64,000 nt of DNA from Erwinia typographi (GTDB taxonomy: Bacteria > Pseudomonadota > Gammaproteobacteria > Enterobacterales > Enterobacteriaceae), in assembly GCF_000773975.1 (NCBI RefSeq), contig NZ_JRUQ01000062.1, positions 62,001-126,000 of the forward strand, read 5' to 3'. Positions 34,457-44,554 of this stretch are shown here, in pieces. The position numbers and the translations under genes were made by a program. Within the stretch, counting starts at the first letter, position 1. Each line of letters begins with the position of its first letter. The notes beneath the pieces are model-generated. The model did not search any database, had not been told where the DNA came from, and was given only the letters and a program-made list of their open reading frames with translations.

Positions 34457-37120
34457 TTATGCCAGACGCGGGTTGACTTTATCGGCATCAATATTGAATT
34501 TGCTGATGGCTTCCGCCACCACTTTCTTATCGATTTCACCGCGTTTAGCCAGTTCACCCAGTGCCGCAACCACTACGTAAGACGCATCCACTTCGAAGTG
34601 GTGACGCAGATTTTCACGGCTGTCGGAGCGTCCGAAACCGTCGGTGCCCAGCACGCGATAGTCGCTCGCAGGCATGAAGGTGCGGATCTGCTCGGCAAAC
34701 AGTTTCATGTAGTCAGTTGAGGCTACGGCCGGCGCATCGCTCATGATCTGCGCAACGTACGGCACGCGTGGCGCTTCCGTTGGGTGCAGCATGTTCCAGC
34801 GCTCGCAGTCCTGACCATCACGAGCCAGCTCGGTGAACGAGGTCACGCTGTAAACGTCAGAGCCCACGCCGTAGTCTTTCGCCAGAATCTGCGCCGCTTC
34901 ACGCACATGACGCAGGATCGAACCGGAGCCCAGCAGCTGAACTTTGCCCTTGCTGCCTTCAAGCGTTTCCAGCTTGTAGATCCCCTTACGAATCCCCTCT
35001 TCCGCACCCTGCGGCATCGCAGGCATGTGGTAGTTTTCGTTCAGCGTGGTGATGTAGTAGTAGATATTTTCCTGCGCGTCGCCGTACATGCGCACCAGAC
35101 CGTCATGCATGATGACCGCCACTTCGTAGGCATATGCCGGATCGTAAGAGATACAGTTCGGGATAGTCAGCGACTGAATGTGGCTGTGACCATCTTCGTG
35201 CTGTAAGCCTTCGCCGTTCAGGGTAGTACGACCGGAGGTTCCGCCGACCAGGAAGCCGCGAGCCTGCTGATCGCCTGCTGCCCAGCACAGATCGCCAATA
35301 CGCTGGAAACCAAACATAGAGTAGTAGATGTAGAACGGAATCATCGGCAGGTTATTGGTGCTGTAAGACGTTGCCGCCGCCAGCCATGATGCGCCTGCGC
35401 CCAGTTCGTTGATCCCTTCCTGCAGAATCTGGCCCTTCTCGTCTTCTTTGTAGTAGGCAACCTGCTCGCGGTCCTGCGGGGTATACTGCTGACCGTTCGG
35501 GCTGTAGATACCGATTTGACGGAACAGACCTTCCATACCGAAGGTACGCGCTTCATCGGCGATGATCGGCACCAGACGATCTTTGATCGACGGGTTCTTC
35601 AGCATCACATTCAGGGCACGCACGAAGGCGATAGTGGTGGAAATCTCTTTATTCTGCTCGTCCAGCAGCTGACGGAAGTCTTCCAGCGCGGGCATGGTTA
35701 GCTTTTCGCTGAAGGTAGGCTGGCGGGTTGGCAGGTAGCCACCCAGCTTCTCACGCTGGCCGTGCAGATATTTGTACTCTTCAGACTCTTTATCGAAGGT
35801 CACGTACGGCAGTTTTTCGATGTTGGCATCGTCAACCGGCACGTTGAAACGATCACGGATGTAGCGAACGCCATCCATGTTCATTTTCTTCACCTGGTGA
35901 GCAATGTTTTTGCCCTCAGCGGTTTCACCCATGCCATAGCCTTTGATGGTGTGGGCGAGGATAACCACCGGTTTTCCTTTGGTATCCTGCGCTTTTTTCA
36001 GCGCCGCGTAGACTTTCTTCGGATCGTGACCGCCACGGTTCAGAGACCAGATCTCGTCGTCGCTCATGTCTTTAACCAGCGCGGCGGTCTCCGGGTATTT
36101 ACCAAAGAAGTGTTCACGCACGTAGGCGCCGTCACGGGATTTGAAGGTCTGGTAGTCACCGTCAACGGTTTCGTTCATCAGCTGCACCAGCTTGCCGCTG
36201 GTGTCTTTACGCAGCAGCTCATCCCAACGTCCGCCCCAGATAACTTTGATCACTTCCCAACCGGCACCGGCAAAGATGCCGTCCAGCTCGTTGATGATTT
36301 TGCCGTTACCGGTGACCGGGCCATCGAGGCGCTGGAGGTTACAGTTGATGATGAAGACCAGGTTGTCAAGCTTCTCACGGGTGGCGATAGTGATCGCCCC
36401 TTTGGATTCTGGCTCATCCATCTCACCGTCGCCCAGGAAGGCATAAACGGTCTGCGCCGCGGTGTCTTTCAGACCACGGTGCTCAAGGTATTTCAGGAAT
36501 TTAGCCTGGTAGATCGCGCCGATAGGGCCAAGGCCCATAGAGACGGTCGGGAACTGCCAGAACTCAGGCATCAGTTTAGGGTGCGGATAGGAAGAGAGAC
36601 CCTTACCGTGCACTTCCTGACGGAAGTTGTTCATCTGCTCTTCGGTCAGGCGGCCTTCAAGGAAGGCACGAGCATACACGCCAGGGGAGATGTGGCCCTG
36701 AAAGTACACCAGATCGCCGCCGTCTTTTTCGCTACGCGCACGGAAGAAGTGGTTAAAGCACACTTCATAAATGGTGGCGGAGGACTGGAAGGAGGACATG
36801 TGGCCACCCAGCTCCAGATCTTTCTTCGATGCACGCAGAACGGCCATGATAGCGTTCCAGCGGATCGCGGAACGAATACGGCGTTCGAGAGAAGTATTAC
36901 CCGGGTAGTCCGGCTCGTCTTCAACGGCAATAGAGTTGATGTAGTTGCGGGCGCTGATACCTGCCGCAACCTTCACACCACCTTTACGTGCTTCGCTCAT
37001 TACCTGGTCGATCAGGAACTGCGCGCGCTCAACACCTTCTTCACGGATGACCGATTCGATCGCCTGTAGCCAGTCGCGAGTTTCGATCGGATCCACGTCA
37101 TTGTGTAAACGTTCTGACAT
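34457..37120 (-). CDS. aceE: Pyruvate dehydrogenase E1
   Basis: An 887-residue thiamine-diphosphate decarboxylase, the homodimeric E1 of the pyruvate dehydrogenase complex. The ThDP motif GDGEMDEPES and the downstream NCNLQRLDGPV are present; the C-terminal transketolase-like domain includes GEGLQHEDGHSH. It is the same length as the E. coli enzyme. Transcribed after pdhR across a 144-nt leader that carries interleaved inverted repeats. Confidence 0.98.
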   Translation of the reverse strand: MSERLHNDVDPIETRDWLQAIESVIREEGVERAQFLIDQVMSEARKGGVKVAAGISARNYINSIAVEDEPDYPGNTSLERRIRSAIRWNAIMAVLRASKKDLELGGHMSSFQSSATIYEVCFNHFFRARSEKDGGDLVYFQGHISPGVYARAFLEGRLTEEQMNNFRQEVHGKGLSSYPHPKLMPEFWQFPTVSMGLGPIGAIYQAKFLKYLEHRGLKDTAAQTVYAFLGDGEMDEPESKGAITIATREKLDNLVFIINCNLQRLDGPVTGNGKIINELDGIFAGAGWEVIKVIWGGRWDELLRKDTSGKLVQLMNETVDGDYQTFKSRDGAYVREHFFGKYPETAALVKDMSDDEIWSLNRGGHDPKKVYAALKKAQDTKGKPVVILAHTIKGYGMGETAEGKNIAHQVKKMNMDGVRYIRDRFNVPVDDANIEKLPYVTFDKESEEYKYLHGQREKLGGYLPTRQPTFSEKLTMPALEDFRQLLDEQNKEISTTIAFVRALNVMLKNPSIKDRLVPIIADEARTFGMEGLFRQIGIYSPNGQQYTPQDREQVAYYKEDEKGQILQEGINELGAGASWLAAATSYSTNNLPMIPFYIYYSMFGFQRIGDLCWAAGDQQARGFLVGGTSGRTTLNGEGLQHEDGHSHIQSLTIPNCISYDPAYAYEVAVIMHDGLVRMYGDAQENIYYYITTLNENYHMPAMPQGAEEGIRKGIYKLETLEGSKGKVQLLGSGSILRHVREAAQILAKDYGVGSDVYSVTSFTELARDGQDCERWNMLHPTEAPRVPYVAQIMSDAPAVASTDYMKLFAEQIRTFMPASDYRVLGTDGFGRSDSRENLRHHFEVDASYVVVAALGELAKRGEIDKKVVAEAISKFNIDADKVNPRLA

Positions 37121-37155
37121 GGGGGTATTCCTTATCTGTGTCTAATACGTTGAAT

Positions 37156-37213
37156 TGTCTGGAGCCTGTCCCGCTATACCCGGCGTAATGTCCAGACACA
37201 GTGAGACAGGCTC
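37156..37213 (-). promoter_or_regulatory. Interleaved inverted repeats in the pdhR-aceE leader
   Basis: TGTCTGGA (37156-37163) pairs with TCCAGACA (37191-37198), while GAGCCTGTC (37162-37170) pairs with GACAGGCTC (37205-37213). The left arms overlap by two bases and the partners are not nested, so the two hairpins exclude each other or form a pseudoknot. CCCAG/CTGGG nearby (37226-37242) adds a third small hairpin. Possible RNA switch, attenuator or processing site; no known family recognised. Confidence 0.45.
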
Positions 37214-37264
37214 ATCGTTAATACCCAGGCCTGAGCTGGGCTGGTTTCGCGTTATGCTTACGCG

Positions 37265-38029
37265 TTAGTCCTTACGTTGCTGTAATCGTCGTAAGGAGCG
37301 CTCTCGGCGACTCTGCTCGCGACTTCTGTCCAGCAATATTTCCTCAATAAACGCCAGGTGACGGTGTGAGGCTTCGCGGGCCTGTTCGGGTTCGCGTGCC
37401 ACAATCGCCTGAAAAATACTGGCGCGGTGACCGCTCACTTTCGCCAGCATTTCGCGGCGCGAGTAGAGCAATTCAAAGTTCTGTCGTACGTTCTGTTCGA
37501 GCATTGGCCCCATACAGCGGAGCAAATGCAGCAGCACCACATTATGCGCGGCCTCTGTGACGGCGATCTGGTACTGCATCACCGCATCCGCTTCCGCGTC
37601 CAAATCGCCATTGTCCTGAGCGGTCTGAATCTGCAGATGGCAGTGGCGAATACGTTCAATATCGTCGTCGGTGCCGCGCAGCGCGGCGTAGTAAGCCGCG
37701 ATCCCTTCCAGGGCGTGGCGGGTTTCCAACAGATCAAACTGGGATTCAGGATGACCGGCAAGCAGTTCAACCAGCGGATCGCTGAGGCTTTGCCACAGGC
37801 TGGTTTGCACGAAGGTGCCGCCGCCCTGACGGCGCAGCAACAGACCTTTGGCTTCCAGACGCTGGATAGCTTCACGCAGGGAAGGACGGGAGACATCGAA
37901 CTGTTTAGCAAGCTCGCGTTCTGGGAGCAGCTTTTCACCCGGACGCAGGGTCCCTTCCATAATCAGGGACTCGAGCTGCTGCTCGATAGCATCGGATAGC
38001 TTTGGTTGGCGGATTTTGCTGTAGGCCAT
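37265..38029 (-). CDS. pdhR: Pyruvate dehydrogenase complex repressor PdhR
   Basis: A 254-residue GntR/FadR-type regulator that represses the pdh operon and is released by pyruvate. The N-terminal winged HTH ([25 protein letters not shown]) and C-terminal FCD ligand domain are clear. The start at 38029 ([11 protein letters not shown]) matches E. coli PdhR exactly in length; upstream in-frame codons are non-conserved. It is the first gene of the operon and autoregulated through the box at 38057-38073. Confidence 0.97.
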   Translation of the reverse strand: MAYSKIRQPKLSDAIEQQLESLIMEGTLRPGEKLLPERELAKQFDVSRPSLREAIQRLEAKGLLLRRQGGGTFVQTSLWQSLSDPLVELLAGHPESQFDLLETRHALEGIAAYYAALRGTDDDIERIRHCHLQIQTAQDNGDLDAEADAVMQYQIAVTEAAHNVVLLHLLRCMGPMLEQNVRQNFELLYSRREMLAKVSGHRASIFQAIVAREPEQAREASHRHLAFIEEILLDRSREQSRRERSLRRLQQRKD

Positions 38030-38056
38030 CATCCCTTCTTCTGCCTTGCCGAAGTA

Positions 38057-38073
38057 AATTGGTAATACCAATT
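38057..38073 (-). promoter_or_regulatory. PdhR operator
   Basis: AATTGGTAATACCAATT, a near-perfect palindrome matching the PdhR box (core TTGGTnnnACCAA). It lies 28 bp before the pdhR start, consistent with pyruvate-relieved autorepression of the whole operon. Confidence 0.93.
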
Positions 38074-38444
38074 GCAAAAAGGTGCCCGTAAAGTAACAAA
38101 GTATTCACCCCATGTCCATATGGCAACCGACCGAATTCGGACCCAAGTCTCTTTTACCTATAAAGGGTTAACCGCTAAAAAATCGGCAGAAAAGCACCTC
38201 GCTAAATGTTAATTTTTTTAACTTTCCTGAAAGCCTGCAAGCAGTTGTGGGCAAAAAAGTGGCTAAGCCTGAAGCCAGGTTATCTCTATTCTAACGGTGT
38301 TGATGACATAAACATGAATTGTGACCGGGCGGGGAAATTTTAGGCGTTCTGCCGCACAAAAAGAGAAAGCGAGTGCAATGGCGACCGCTTATCACTATTC
38401 TTGTCGCAAAGGTAGCATGAGCCTCTTTTTCGTGTCTCTGGCAC

Positions 38445-38485
38445 TGTAAATCTTTCAATACGTTACCTGGAAAAACGAACTTACA
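38445..38485 (+). promoter_or_regulatory. Tandem TyrR boxes upstream of aroP
   Basis: Downstream box TGGAAA-N6-CTTACA (38468-38485) matches the TyrR consensus TGTAAA-N6-TTTACA at 10 of 12 positions. An upstream weaker box TGTAAA-N6-AATACG (38445-38462) is offset by 23 bp, the strong/weak pair spacing typical of TyrR-controlled promoters such as E. coli aroP. The rest of the 503-nt pdhR-aroP interval holds no gene that I can support. Confidence 0.65.
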
Positions 38486-38532
38486 GAGGGCGGCCCTTTG
38501 GTAAGAATAATAACGACATCATGAGGTTTATT

Positions 38533-39888
38533 ATGGAACAACAGCAGGGCGAAACGCTGAAGAGGGGTTTAAAGAACCGCCATATTCAGCTGATCGCGTT
38601 GGGAGGTGCCGTGGGTACCGGCCTGTTTCTGGGTATCGCCGATACTATCCGTATGGCGGGTCCGTCGGTACTTCTGGGTTATGCTATCGGCGGATTTATC
38701 GCCTTTCTGATTATGCGTCAGCTCGGTGAGATGGTGGTGGAAGAGCCGGTCGCCGGTTCATTCAGTCACTTCGCCTACAAATACTGGGGCAACTTTGCCG
38801 GCTTCGCCTCCGGCTGGAACTACTGGATTCTGTATGTTTTGGTGGCGATGGCTGAGCTGACCGCCGTCGGCAAATACATTCAATACTGGTATCCGGAAAT
38901 TCCTACCTGGGTATCGGCTGCTGTGTTCTTCTTACTGATCAATGCTATCAACCTGACTAACGTTAAAGTCTACGGCGAGATGGAGTTTTGGTTCTCCATT
39001 ATTAAAGTCGCGGCCGTAGTGGGGATGATCCTGTTCGGTGGCTGGCTGCTGTTTGGCGGCCACGCTGGCCCGGAGGCGAAAGTCTCTAACCTTTGGGATC
39101 GGGGCGGCTTTTTCCCGAACGGCATCTCCGGCCTGGTGATGGCGATGGCGGTCATCATGTTCTCCTTTGGCGGCCTTGAGCTGGTGGGGATCACCGCTGC
39201 TGAGGCCGACAACCCTGAACAAAGTATTCCCAAAGCGACCAACCAGGTGCTGTACCGCATCCTGATTTTCTATATCGGTTCGCTGAGCGTGCTGCTCTCG
39301 CTTTATCCGTGGACTAAAGTGATTGGCGGCGCCAGTCCGTTCGTGATGATTTTCCACGACCTTGGCGACAGCCTGGTGGCTAATGCGCTCAACGTGGTGA
39401 TCCTGACGGCGGCGCTGTCGGTCTATAACAGCTGCGTTTACTGTAACAGCCGGATGCTGTTCGGCCTGGCGCAGCAGGGTAACGGCCCGAAAGCGTTGCT
39501 GAAGGTGGATACCCGCGGCGTACCGGTGATTGCCATTGCGGTTTCCGCAGCGGCGACGGCGATCTGCGTACTGATCAACTATCTGATGCCTGGCGAGGCC
39601 TTTGGCCTGCTGATGGCGCTGGTGGTTTCGGCGCTGGTGATCAACTGGGCGATGATCAGCCTGGCCCACCTGAAGTTCCGCCGCAAAAAAGATCAGCAGG
39701 GCGTGGAGACCCGCTTTAAAGCGCTGCTGTACCCGCTGGGTAACTGGATCTGCCTGCTGTTCCTGGCCGGTATCCTGGCGATCATGGCTATGACGCCGGG
39801 CATGGCGATTTCCGTATGGCTGATCCCGGTATGGATTGCCGTTCTGGGCATTGGCTACCTGCTAAAATTACGGACGCAGAAAGCCTGA
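38533..39888 (+). CDS. aroP: Aromatic amino acid:H+ symporter AroP
   Basis: A 451-residue, 12-TM APC-family permease importing Phe, Tyr and Trp. Near identity with E. coli AroP through GLKNRHIQLIALGGA, EEPVAGSFSHFAYKYWG and GLELVGITAAEADNPEQSIP. The start at 38533 (MEQQQGE) has AGG seven bases upstream; an in-frame ATG four codons earlier is less suitable. Transcribed away from pdhR, with TyrR boxes just upstream. Confidence 0.95.
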   Translation: MEQQQGETLKRGLKNRHIQLIALGGAVGTGLFLGIADTIRMAGPSVLLGYAIGGFIAFLIMRQLGEMVVEEPVAGSFSHFAYKYWGNFAGFASGWNYWILYVLVAMAELTAVGKYIQYWYPEIPTWVSAAVFFLLINAINLTNVKVYGEMEFWFSIIKVAAVVGMILFGGWLLFGGHAGPEAKVSNLWDRGGFFPNGISGLVMAMAVIMFSFGGLELVGITAAEADNPEQSIPKATNQVLYRILIFYIGSLSVLLSLYPWTKVIGGASPFVMIFHDLGDSLVANALNVVILTAALSVYNSCVYCNSRMLFGLAQQGNGPKALLKVDTRGVPVIAIAVSAAATAICVLINYLMPGEAFGLLMALVVSALVINWAMISLAHLKFRRKKDQQGVETRFKALLYPLGNWICLLFLAGILAIMAMTPGMAISVWLIPVWIAVLGIGYLLKLRTQKA

Positions 39889-39892
39889 TCGC

Positions 39893-39921
39893 AACAGGGC
39901 GGCACCTGCCGCCCTGTTCTT
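39893..39921 (+). terminator. Terminator between aroP and ampE
   Basis: AACAGGGCGGC/GCCGCCCTGTT is an 11-bp perfect stem with loop ACCT, followed by CTTCT. It ends aroP and probably also stops convergent ampE read-through. Confidence 0.8.
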
Positions 39922-39985
39922 CTATCCACTTAGCTGTAACGCGTAAGGGAGGCCAGAATCTGGCTTCCCTCCCCCCCCCAGGCAC

Positions 39986-40840
39986 TCAGACCAGCGTGCC
40001 GTAAATCGTTAGCAGCGCCACCACCACCACCAATACCAGTGAAACTTTCTTCGCCAGCGCTACGGCCACGCGAGGCGTTTCAACTTTATCGGTGTGCGGA
40101 TCGCGGGCCAGCGAGAATTGTGCCAGGCGGGTCAGCACCTGATATTGTGAAGTATGGCGATCGCCAAGCGAAGCAAACCAGGCCGGCAGCGCCCGCTCGC
40201 CGTGCCCCAGCAGCGCATAGGCCGCACCGGCCAGGCGAACAGGTATCCAGTCCACCACATGCAGAATGGCATCAACGCCGGACTGCGAACGCTCAACCGG
40301 CGAGTGATGGCGCGCCATCCACGACTGCCACGCGCGGAGAGAAGCGTAACCCACCAGCAGCACCGGCCCCCATGGGCCGCCCACCACAAACCAGAACAGC
40401 GGCGCCAGATAGAAGCGAAAATTGATCCACAGCAGCGCATTTTGCAGCTCGCGAAGATATTCGCGTTCATCACAATCGACCGGGATGCCGTGGATCAGCG
40501 TCAGCTCTTCCGCCATCGCCTTATGCGCATCCACATCGTTGTGGCTCGCCGCTTTCAGATAGGCGTGATAGTGCAGCCGGACCGAACCGGCGCCAATGCA
40601 AAGTAGCCCGACCACAATCCAGAACAGCAGCTTAAGCACGCCAAAGAACAGCCCTTTCAGCGCCAGCAGGCAGACAAAAACGATCGCCATCGCCACCAGC
40701 GTCATCAGCAGGGTACGCAGCAGTGAGAATTTATGTCTTCCGCGAAACAGTGGCGTCAGCAGGTGATCCAACTGCCAGTGTTCGCCCATTTTAAACAGGC
40801 GCTCCCAGCCCAGAACCAACAGCAAACTAAAAAGCGTCAT
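39986..40840 (-). CDS. ampE: Inner-membrane protein AmpE
   Basis: A 284-residue integral membrane protein with an N-terminal hydrophobic stretch, two central TM helices ([22 protein letters not shown] and following), and a C-terminal TM ([17 protein letters not shown]). Conserved features include [25 protein letters not shown]. It is encoded with ampD and implicated in beta-lactamase induction signalling, but its biochemical role is uncertain. Its start lies 5 nt after the ampD stop. Confidence 0.94.
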   Translation of the reverse strand: MTLFSLLLVLGWERLFKMGEHWQLDHLLTPLFRGRHKFSLLRTLLMTLVAMAIVFVCLLALKGLFFGVLKLLFWIVVGLLCIGAGSVRLHYHAYLKAASHNDVDAHKAMAEELTLIHGIPVDCDEREYLRELQNALLWINFRFYLAPLFWFVVGGPWGPVLLVGYASLRAWQSWMARHHSPVERSQSGVDAILHVVDWIPVRLAGAAYALLGHGERALPAWFASLGDRHTSQYQVLTRLAQFSLARDPHTDKVETPRVAVALAKKVSLVLVVVVALLTIYGTLV

Positions 40841-40845
40841 GCCTG

Positions 40846-41412
40846 TTACTCCTTTAAAGGGGCCGCAGAGGGGGCATCCAGCGCATCCCTAAACCTTATC
40901 CAGTCAAAAGCCGGTCCGGGATCGGTTTTGCGCAATGGGGCAATATCGCTGTGCCCGGTAATGTGGTTCGCTATAGCCGGATAATGCGCGATAAGCAGCT
41001 TAGTTAGCGCCTGCAAAGCCTGATACTGCGCATCGGTATAGGGCAAAATATCCGTTCCTTCCAGCTCAATACCGATAGAAAAATCGTTGCAGGCTTCGCG
41101 CCCCTGATAGCAAGACACGCCAGCATGCCAGGCCCGAAGATCGAAAGGCACGTACTGCACGATCTCGCCATCACGGCGGATCAGGCAGTGAGCCGACACC
41201 CGCAGCTGGGCGATATCCGCAAAATAGGGATGCGCCTCGGGATCTAAATTTCCAGTGAACAGCGCATCAATCCAGGGACCGCCAAACTCGCCAGGCGGCA
41301 GACTGATGTTATGGATCACCAACAGCGATGGCATTTCGTGATCCGGACGCTCGTTGAAATGCGGTGAAGGAACCTGCTTCACCCCCTGGAGCCAGCCCGC
41401 TTGCAGCTGCAT
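40846..41412 (-). CDS. ampD: 1,6-anhydro-N-acetylmuramyl-L-alanine amidase AmpD
   Basis: A 188-residue cytosolic zinc amidase that removes the stem peptide from anhydro-muropeptides during peptidoglycan recycling, thereby lowering the AmpR inducer. The N-acetylmuramoyl amidase 2 fold is evident: [18 protein letters not shown] carries the first His ligand and [19 protein letters not shown] the second His and the Asp. The C-terminus is a few residues longer than in E. coli. Divergent from nadC. Confidence 0.96.
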   Translation of the reverse strand: MQLQAGWLQGVKQVPSPHFNERPDHEMPSLLVIHNISLPPGEFGGPWIDALFTGNLDPEAHPYFADIAQLRVSAHCLIRRDGEIVQYVPFDLRAWHAGVSCYQGREACNDFSIGIELEGTDILPYTDAQYQALQALTKLLIAHYPAIANHITGHSDIAPLRKTDPGPAFDWIRFRDALDAPSAAPLKE

Positions 41413-41578
41413 ACCCTGCTCTCCTTTTTTAACAATATCATCAGAGTAGCATGAATCATTTTTGGAAAACCAAACTTCTGGTGGTCAGGTTCAGCGCTCA
41501 GGTCTCGCCGATCTGATGTATGGCGGCACGACGCGGCAGTGGCTGGCAAGGCGCCGTTAAACAGGCTAGCATGGTTGA

Positions 41579-42499
<921 letters not shown>

Positions 42500-42704
42500 T
42501 TCCCTTCTTCCTCCACGCCATCGCTGCTGCAGTGGCGTGCCGTTATTTACCGCTCAATCTGCGAGCCAGCTTGCCGTTAATTTGCTGGCTACTGCAACAG
42601 GTGAAACTTCATTACGACCGGCCCCGCGCCTGACTTTTTTGTCGCTGGCTGGCTGAATGTCGCCGCGTTATCTTGCCAGCCTCTCAACCACATGGAGGTT
42701 AGCT

Positions 42705-43157
42705 ATGAAACATCAACAAGGATTTACCCTGATTGAGCTGATGATTGTCATCGCCATTATTGCCATTTAAAGCGCCATTGGCCTGCCCGCGTATCAGAGC
42801 TACCTGCAAAAAGCCGCGCTGACCGATATGCTGCAAACCGCTCTGCCCTATAAAACGGCCGTCGATCTTTGCGCCATTGAGCGGGGAGGAACCGGCAACT
42901 GTAGTGAAGGCAGCAACGGTATTCCGGCGGGCAAAGGCTCTCGCTACGTCGCTTCGGTAGGCATCAGCGCGGGGGTTATTTCTCTGGTTGGACAGGAGAG
43001 CCTGAGCGGGCTTAGCGTCGCAATGCGCCCCGTCTGGGAGACCGCACAGGGGCAAATCAGCTGGCAGCGAAGCTGCACCAGTAGCCAGGCAAACCTGAAG
43101 GCAGCCTGTGAAAACGTCTTCCGCTTCGATGAGGATACCAGCGAGGTGGCAGAGTGA
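42705..43157 (+). pseudogene. ppdD: Prepilin PpdD interrupted by an in-frame stop
   Basis: Major type IV prepilin. From the ATG at 42705 (GGAGG upstream) it reads a perfect class III signal, MKHQQGFTLIELMIVIAIIAI, then TAA at 42768-42770, then continues in the same frame SAIGLPAYQSYLQKAALTDML to a stop at 43155-43157. E. coli has Leu at the interrupted position, so a single TTA-to-TAA change explains it. No other lesion is seen in the 150-codon gene, including the C-terminal disulphide pair. hofB starts (GTGA) within the ppdD stop, so premature termination may also reduce hofB translation. Confidence 0.9.
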
Positions 43158-44554
43158 TCGCTCATTCCACCCGCAAGGCCGTTGAGGCCCTGTGTCTTCG
43201 TCACCAGGCGGTGATCCTGGATTTTACGCCGCGTCAGCTGCGGCTGGCGATGGCGAACACGCCGGAAGATGGGCTGATGGAGGCGCTCCGCTTCGCCACA
43301 CAGGGCGCCATTGAGGTGGAGTGCTGGCCTCAGGCGCAGCTTGAGCAGTTTCGCCAGCAGCCCTCAGCCGTTGATCCACAACCATCGCCGGGGGCAGGAG
43401 GGAGCGATGCTGCACCAGAGAAAATCCAGCATCTGCTCCAGCTGGCCGTACAGCTAAGGGCTTCCGACATTCATATCGAACCTCAGTCTACTTCACTGCG
43501 CGTGCGCTTACGTATTGACGGCGTCCTGCAAAACGTCCCTGGCAGCGAAAAAGATAACGCGGCGGCCCTGCTTGCCAGACTAAAAATATTGGCGAACCTG
43601 GACATTACCGAGCGGCGTATCCCACAGGACGGGCAATTTACGGTAGAGCTTGGCGGCAAGATGGCCTCGTTTCGCCTGGCCACGCTGCCGACGCACTACG
43701 GCGAGAAGGCCGTCCTCCGGCTGCTGCAAAGCGAACCGCAGGCGGTCGCGCTGGAGACGCTGGGGATGCCCCCGGCAGCATTGAAAATATACCGTCAGGC
43801 ACTCGCCCGCCCGCAGGGGCTAATCCTGGTCACCGGCCCAACTGGCAGCGGAAAAACGCTCACGCTTTATAGCGGACTGAGTTCGTTGAATTCTCCGCAC
43901 CGCAACTTGTGCAGCGTGGAAGATCCTATTGAGATCCCGCTCCCCGGCGTTAACCAGACCCAAATCCATCCTAAAGCAGGTCTGGATTTTAACCTCGTGC
44001 TGCGGGCTTTGCTGCGCCAGGACCCGGATGTGATCATGCTTGGAGAGATCCGCGACCGGGAGACAGCTGAAACCGCAGTGAAAGCGGCACAAACGGGTCA
44101 CCTGGTCCTGTCGACGCTGCACACCAATTCCACCACCGAGACGCTAACGCGGATGGGCCAGATTGGCATTCCGGGGTATCTGCTGGCTTCGGCGCTGAAG
44201 CTGATTATCGCCCAGCGGTTAGTTCGCCGCCTTTGCCCCTGGTGTCGCCAGCAGAGTGAGGCGGTGGCCCACTTTCCACCGGCCATCTGGCCCGGCACGG
44301 TACAGAACTGGCAGGCCCCCGGCTGTGAACGTTGCTACTCTGGCTTCTATGGTCGGCTGGCACTGTTTGAAATGCTCCCGATAACCGCTCCGCTGCAAAA
44401 CGCCATTGCCGCCAACGGCTCAGCTGAGCAGCTTGCGGAGATTGCCCGTCAGCAGGGAAGGAACTCTTTGTTTGTTGAGGGACTGCACTGCGTTAATCGT
44501 GGCGACACCACGCTGGAGGAGCTGAACCGCATCACAGGGAGCGGCGATGGCTAA
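43154..44554 (+). CDS. hofB: Type IV pilus assembly ATPase HofB (PilB/GspE-like)
   Basis: A 466-residue secretion/assembly ATPase powering pilin polymerisation at the cytoplasmic face. Seen: Walker A GPTGSGKT (228-235), Asp box (DIHIEPQ, ~105-111), Walker B region VIMLGEIRDRETAETA, His box TGHLVLSTLHTNS and a four-cysteine zinc motif (LCPWC...CERCYSGFYGR). The N-terminal domain is short. The GTG start overlaps the ppdD stop. Intact despite the pilin lesion. Confidence 0.92.
   Translation: MIAHSTRKAVEALCLRHQAVILDFTPRQLRLAMANTPEDGLMEALRFATQGAIEVECWPQAQLEQFRQQPSAVDPQPSPGAGGSDAAPEKIQHLLQLAVQLRASDIHIEPQSTSLRVRLRIDGVLQNVPGSEKDNAAALLARLKILANLDITERRIPQDGQFTVELGGKMASFRLATLPTHYGEKAVLRLLQSEPQAVALETLGMPPAALKIYRQALARPQGLILVTGPTGSGKTLTLYSGLSSLNSPHRNLCSVEDPIEIPLPGVNQTQIHPKAGLDFNLVLRALLRQDPDVIMLGEIRDRETAETAVKAAQTGHLVLSTLHTNSTTETLTRMGQIGIPGYLLASALKLIIAQRLVRRLCPWCRQQSEAVAHFPPAIWPGTVQNWQAPGCERCYSGFYGRLALFEMLPITAPLQNAIAANGSAEQLAEIARQQGRNSLFVEGLHCVNRGDTTLEELNRITGSGDG

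Noticed and set aside
35762-37069. A 435-codon frame opposite aceE and a 421-codon frame opposite lpd
   Set aside because: Both are mirror frames of highly expressed, codon-biased core genes; the translations are Phe/His/Val-rich and show no domain.
42828-43157. Independent 109-residue protein starting inside ppdD
   Set aside because: It is the in-frame C-terminal part of the interrupted prepilin, lacks a good ribosome-binding site at its ATG and would lack the prepilin leader; treated as part of the ppdD pseudogene.
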